Source: JBCDBY01 sp039182715
GTDB taxonomy: Bacteria; Planctomycetota; PLA2
NCBI GenBank assembly: GCA_039182715.1
Contig: JBCDBY010000061.1
Coordinates: forward strand, 1-17,274
Reading direction: 5' to 3'
DNA: 17,274 bases
Below are positions 15,365-17,274 of this stretch, in pieces (positions within the stretch are counted from its first letter, which is position 1; each line of letters begins with the position of its first letter). The position numbers and the translations under genes were made by a program. The notes under the pieces were generated by a model. The model was not told where the DNA came from, ran no database searches, and saw only the letters and a program-made list of their open reading frames with translations.

Positions 15365-17056
15365 ATGCTTCAGCACCGCCACGGCCTGCCGCTGCACGGC
15401 GCCGCGAACCCGTCCTCCGATGCGCAGGGCACGACGCCCGGAAGCTTCGCGAACCGACCCGAGATCGGTGGCCCGCTCACCTTCTCGTCGCCCGATACGC
15501 CCGGCATGCCGCCGCCGTCTCCGCACACCGCGTGGGACTTCAATCCGGCGCCGCGCGCCGCGGGCGCCGCGGTCACCCAGCTGGAGCGCGCGCGTCTCGG
15601 CGAAATCACGCCGGAGATGGTCCGCGTCGCGGCGCGCGAGCCGCACCTGACGGCGGAACAGGTCCGCGACGAGATCGCGAGCGGTCGCATGATCATTCCC
15701 GCCAACCGGGTGCACCTCGGCTACCACCTCGATCCGATGGCGATCGGACGGGCGAGCAAGACCAAGGTCAACGCCAACATGGGAGCTTCGCCCGTCAGCA
15801 GCGGGACCGACGAAGAGGTCGAGAAGCTGCGCTGGGCGGAGCGCTGGGGCGCGGATACGGTCATGGACCTTTCGACCGGCGGCGATCTCGACGCCTGCCG
15901 CGAGGCGATCCTGCGGCACTCGACCGTGCCGATCGGGACCGTGCCGATCTACTCGATGATCATCGGGCGCCGTCTGGAGGACCTCGACGAAACCATCATC
16001 CTGGAGACGATCGAGCACCAGGCGAAGCAGGGCGTCGACTACTTCACGATTCACGCCGGCGTGCTGCAGGAGCACATTCCGCTCGTCAAGGACCGCCTCA
16101 TCGGCATCGTCAGCCGCGGCGGATCGCTGCTCGCCAAATGGATGCTCATCCACGGCAAGCAGAACCCGATGTACACGCTCTTCGACGACATCTGCGACAT
16201 CATGCGCGAGTACGACGTGAGCTTCAGCCTGGGCGACGGGCTGCGTCCGGGCGGGCTCGCCGACGCGACCGACCAGGCGCAGCTCGCGGAGCTGCGCACG
16301 CTGGGCGAGCTGACCGAGCGGGCGTGGGCGAAGGGCTGCCAGGTGATGGTCGAAGGCCCGGGCCACGTGCCGTTCGATCAGATCGAATACAACATGAAGG
16401 AGCAGCGCCGCGTCTGCCACGGCGCGCCCTTCTACGTGCTCGGCCCGCTCGTCACCGACATCTTCCCGGGCTACGACCACATCACGAGCTGCATCGGCGC
16501 GACGTCGGCCGGCTACCACGGCGCGAGCATGCTCTGCTACGTGACGCCGAAGGAGCACCTCGGCCTGCCGAAGAAGGACGACGTCAAGCAGGGCTGCGTC
16601 GCCTACAAGATCGCCGCCCACGCGGCCGACGTGGCACTCGGCATTCCCGGCACGCGCGACCGCGACGACGAGTTGACCAAGGCGCGCGCGGCGCTGCACT
16701 GGGAGAAGCACTTCGAGCTGAGCTTCGACCCCGACACCGCGCGGGCGCTGCACGACGAGGACCTCGACGTAGACACCGACTTCTGCGCGATGTGCGGCCA
16801 TGACTGGTGCAGCGTGCGGATCAGCAAGGAGATCCAGGAGTTCGCGTCGGGCAAGGATCCGGAGTACGCGTGGGAGAAGGCGCGGAAGTCCGCCAACCTC
16901 TCCGATGAGCAGCAGACGATCCTGGAACAGCGCGGCGTCCTCTCGCCGGACGAGATCCACAAGCTGGCGAGCAAGATGGGCGCGAAAGGCGGCAAGGCGG
17001 ACTGCCACTCGGACTACGTCGACGCGGACGAAGCGAAGCGACTGCAGGACGGCTAG
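15365..17056 (+). CDS. thiC: Phosphomethylpyrimidine synthase ThiC
   Basis: This 563-residue radical-SAM enzyme should convert aminoimidazole ribotide to hydroxymethylpyrimidine phosphate for thiamine synthesis. Diagnostic stretches include VTQLERARLGEITPEM, RMIIPANRVH, ADTVMDLSTGGDL, GVDYFTIHAGVL, VSFSLGDGLRPG, EGPGHVPFDQI and CYVTPKEHLGLP. The C-terminal cluster motif C-X2-C-X4-C is C474, C477 and C482 (CAMCGHDWC), followed by an 81-residue tail ending near CHSDYVDADEAKRL. The start at ATG 15365 leaves an N-terminus shorter than that of the 631-residue E. coli protein; there is no strong Shine-Dalgarno sequence, so the start is less sure than the identity. No TPP riboswitch precedes it. It stands alone in the window, with no other thi gene. 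Confidence 0.97.
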   Translation: MLQHRHGLPLHGAANPSSDAQGTTPGSFANRPEIGGPLTFSSPDTPGMPPPSPHTAWDFNPAPRAAGAAVTQLERARLGEITPEMVRVAAREPHLTAEQVRDEIASGRMIIPANRVHLGYHLDPMAIGRASKTKVNANMGASPVSSGTDEEVEKLRWAERWGADTVMDLSTGGDLDACREAILRHSTVPIGTVPIYSMIIGRRLEDLDETIILETIEHQAKQGVDYFTIHAGVLQEHIPLVKDRLIGIVSRGGSLLAKWMLIHGKQNPMYTLFDDICDIMREYDVSFSLGDGLRPGGLADATDQAQLAELRTLGELTERAWAKGCQVMVEGPGHVPFDQIEYNMKEQRRVCHGAPFYVLGPLVTDIFPGYDHITSCIGATSAGYHGASMLCYVTPKEHLGLPKKDDVKQGCVAYKIAAHAADVALGIPGTRDRDDELTKARAALHWEKHFELSFDPDTARALHDEDLDVDTDFCAMCGHDWCSVRISKEIQEFASGKDPEYAWEKARKSANLSDEQQTILEQRGVLSPDEIHKLASKMGAKGGKADCHSDYVDADEAKRLQDG

Positions 17057-17104
17057 CCTGCATGATTCATGACCGCGCGGGAGCGACGGAGGGGAATCGC
17101 CGCT

Positions 17105-17121
17105 GCATTGCCGTGCAAGGC
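17105..17121 (+). repeat. Imperfect short hairpin downstream of thiC
   Basis: GCATTGC and GCAAGGC flank a three-base loop, pairing six of seven positions. It lies 49 bp after the thiC stop and could stabilise or help end the transcript, but no T tract follows, so it is not a standard intrinsic terminator. Confidence 0.25.
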
Positions 17122-17198
17122 GACGCCACGCGCTCTCGCCTTCTCGACGCGCACTTCTGGGCGAGGACGGATCGTCGAGATCGAGGAATCCCGAGGAA

Positions 17199-17218
17199 GC
17201 CGTGGCAGGAGTCACGGC
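17199..17218. repeat. Inverted repeat near the window end
   Basis: GCCGTG and CACGGC form a perfect 6-bp stem, extended to seven by a G-T pair, around the loop CAGGAG. It is the cleanest palindrome in the non-coding tail. It could be part of a dispersed repeat, a protein site or an RNA hairpin; there is no T tract for termination. Confidence 0.4.
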
Positions 17219-17274
17219 GACCAGGGATGACCCAGAAGGCATTCCCGAACTCGGCGATCCGGACCGGCCAGAAC

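Larger units (their letters stand above)
17057..17274. other. Downstream tail with no assigned gene
   Basis: After the thiC stop, 218 bp run to the window end. A rightward frame from ATG 17062 stays open to the edge (over 70 codons, arginine-rich, beginning MIHDRAGATEG), but it has no ribosome-binding site or recognisable motif. Other frames are partly open too, as expected at this GC content. A short internal ATG at 17224 (MTQKAFPNSAIR) could start a gene continuing beyond the window. No T-rich rho-independent terminator for thiC is visible. Confidence 0.3.

Noticed and set aside
17105..17218. Rho-independent terminator for thiC
   Set aside because: Hairpins exist but none is followed by a T tract, so intrinsic termination cannot be supported.
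15314..17242. Long leftward open frame antisense to thiC
   Set aside because: It mirrors thiC, whose protein sequence is unmistakable; the antisense product has no recognisable motifs.

Overview
This is a GC-rich (my estimate is about two thirds G+C) bacterial chromosomal segment, almost fully coding. An RND efflux pump with a periplasmic adaptor points to a Gram-negative cell envelope. The mix of a short-chain L-threonine dehydrogenase, family 5 uracil-DNA glycosylase, class II photolyase and a long Lhr helicase would fit a deltaproteobacterial/myxobacterial-type or related uncultured lineage, but that is only an inference. I saw no tRNA, rRNA, CRISPR array, insertion sequence or phage gene.

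Layout: (1) positions 1-1094 hold the 5' end of a leftward gene resembling proline dehydrogenase and, divergent from it, a rightward L-threonine 3-dehydrogenase. (2) 1114-1308 is a leftward 64-residue two-helix membrane protein (DUF378-like) with its own strong ribosome-binding site. (3) 1383-15304 is one unbroken leftward series, in transcription order: lhr, class II photolyase, SRPBCC protein, truB, RND adaptor, RND pump fused to an ArsC-like domain, family 5 uracil-DNA glycosylase, sdaA, and a small unknown protein. Every junction overlaps by 4 or 7 bases or has a gap of at most 9 bases, so the whole 13.9 kb is probably one transcription unit or a few nested ones. (4) 15365-17056 is a rightward thiC, separated from lhr by only 60 bp. 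(5) 17057-17274 is a tail with a clear inverted repeat and no assigned gene.

Functionally, three genes of the long operon handle nucleic-acid damage (lhr, photolyase, uracil-DNA glycosylase), two form an export system, one modifies tRNA (truB), and sdaA joins the flanking tdh (and probable proline dehydrogenase) in amino-acid catabolism. The most unusual item is the RND permease whose reading frame runs without a stop into a complete low-molecular-weight phosphatase/arsenate-reductase domain with all expected catalytic cysteines. I did not find a clear new multi-gene system. The fused pump and the small sigma-like protein coupled to sdaA are the best candidates for something undescribed.
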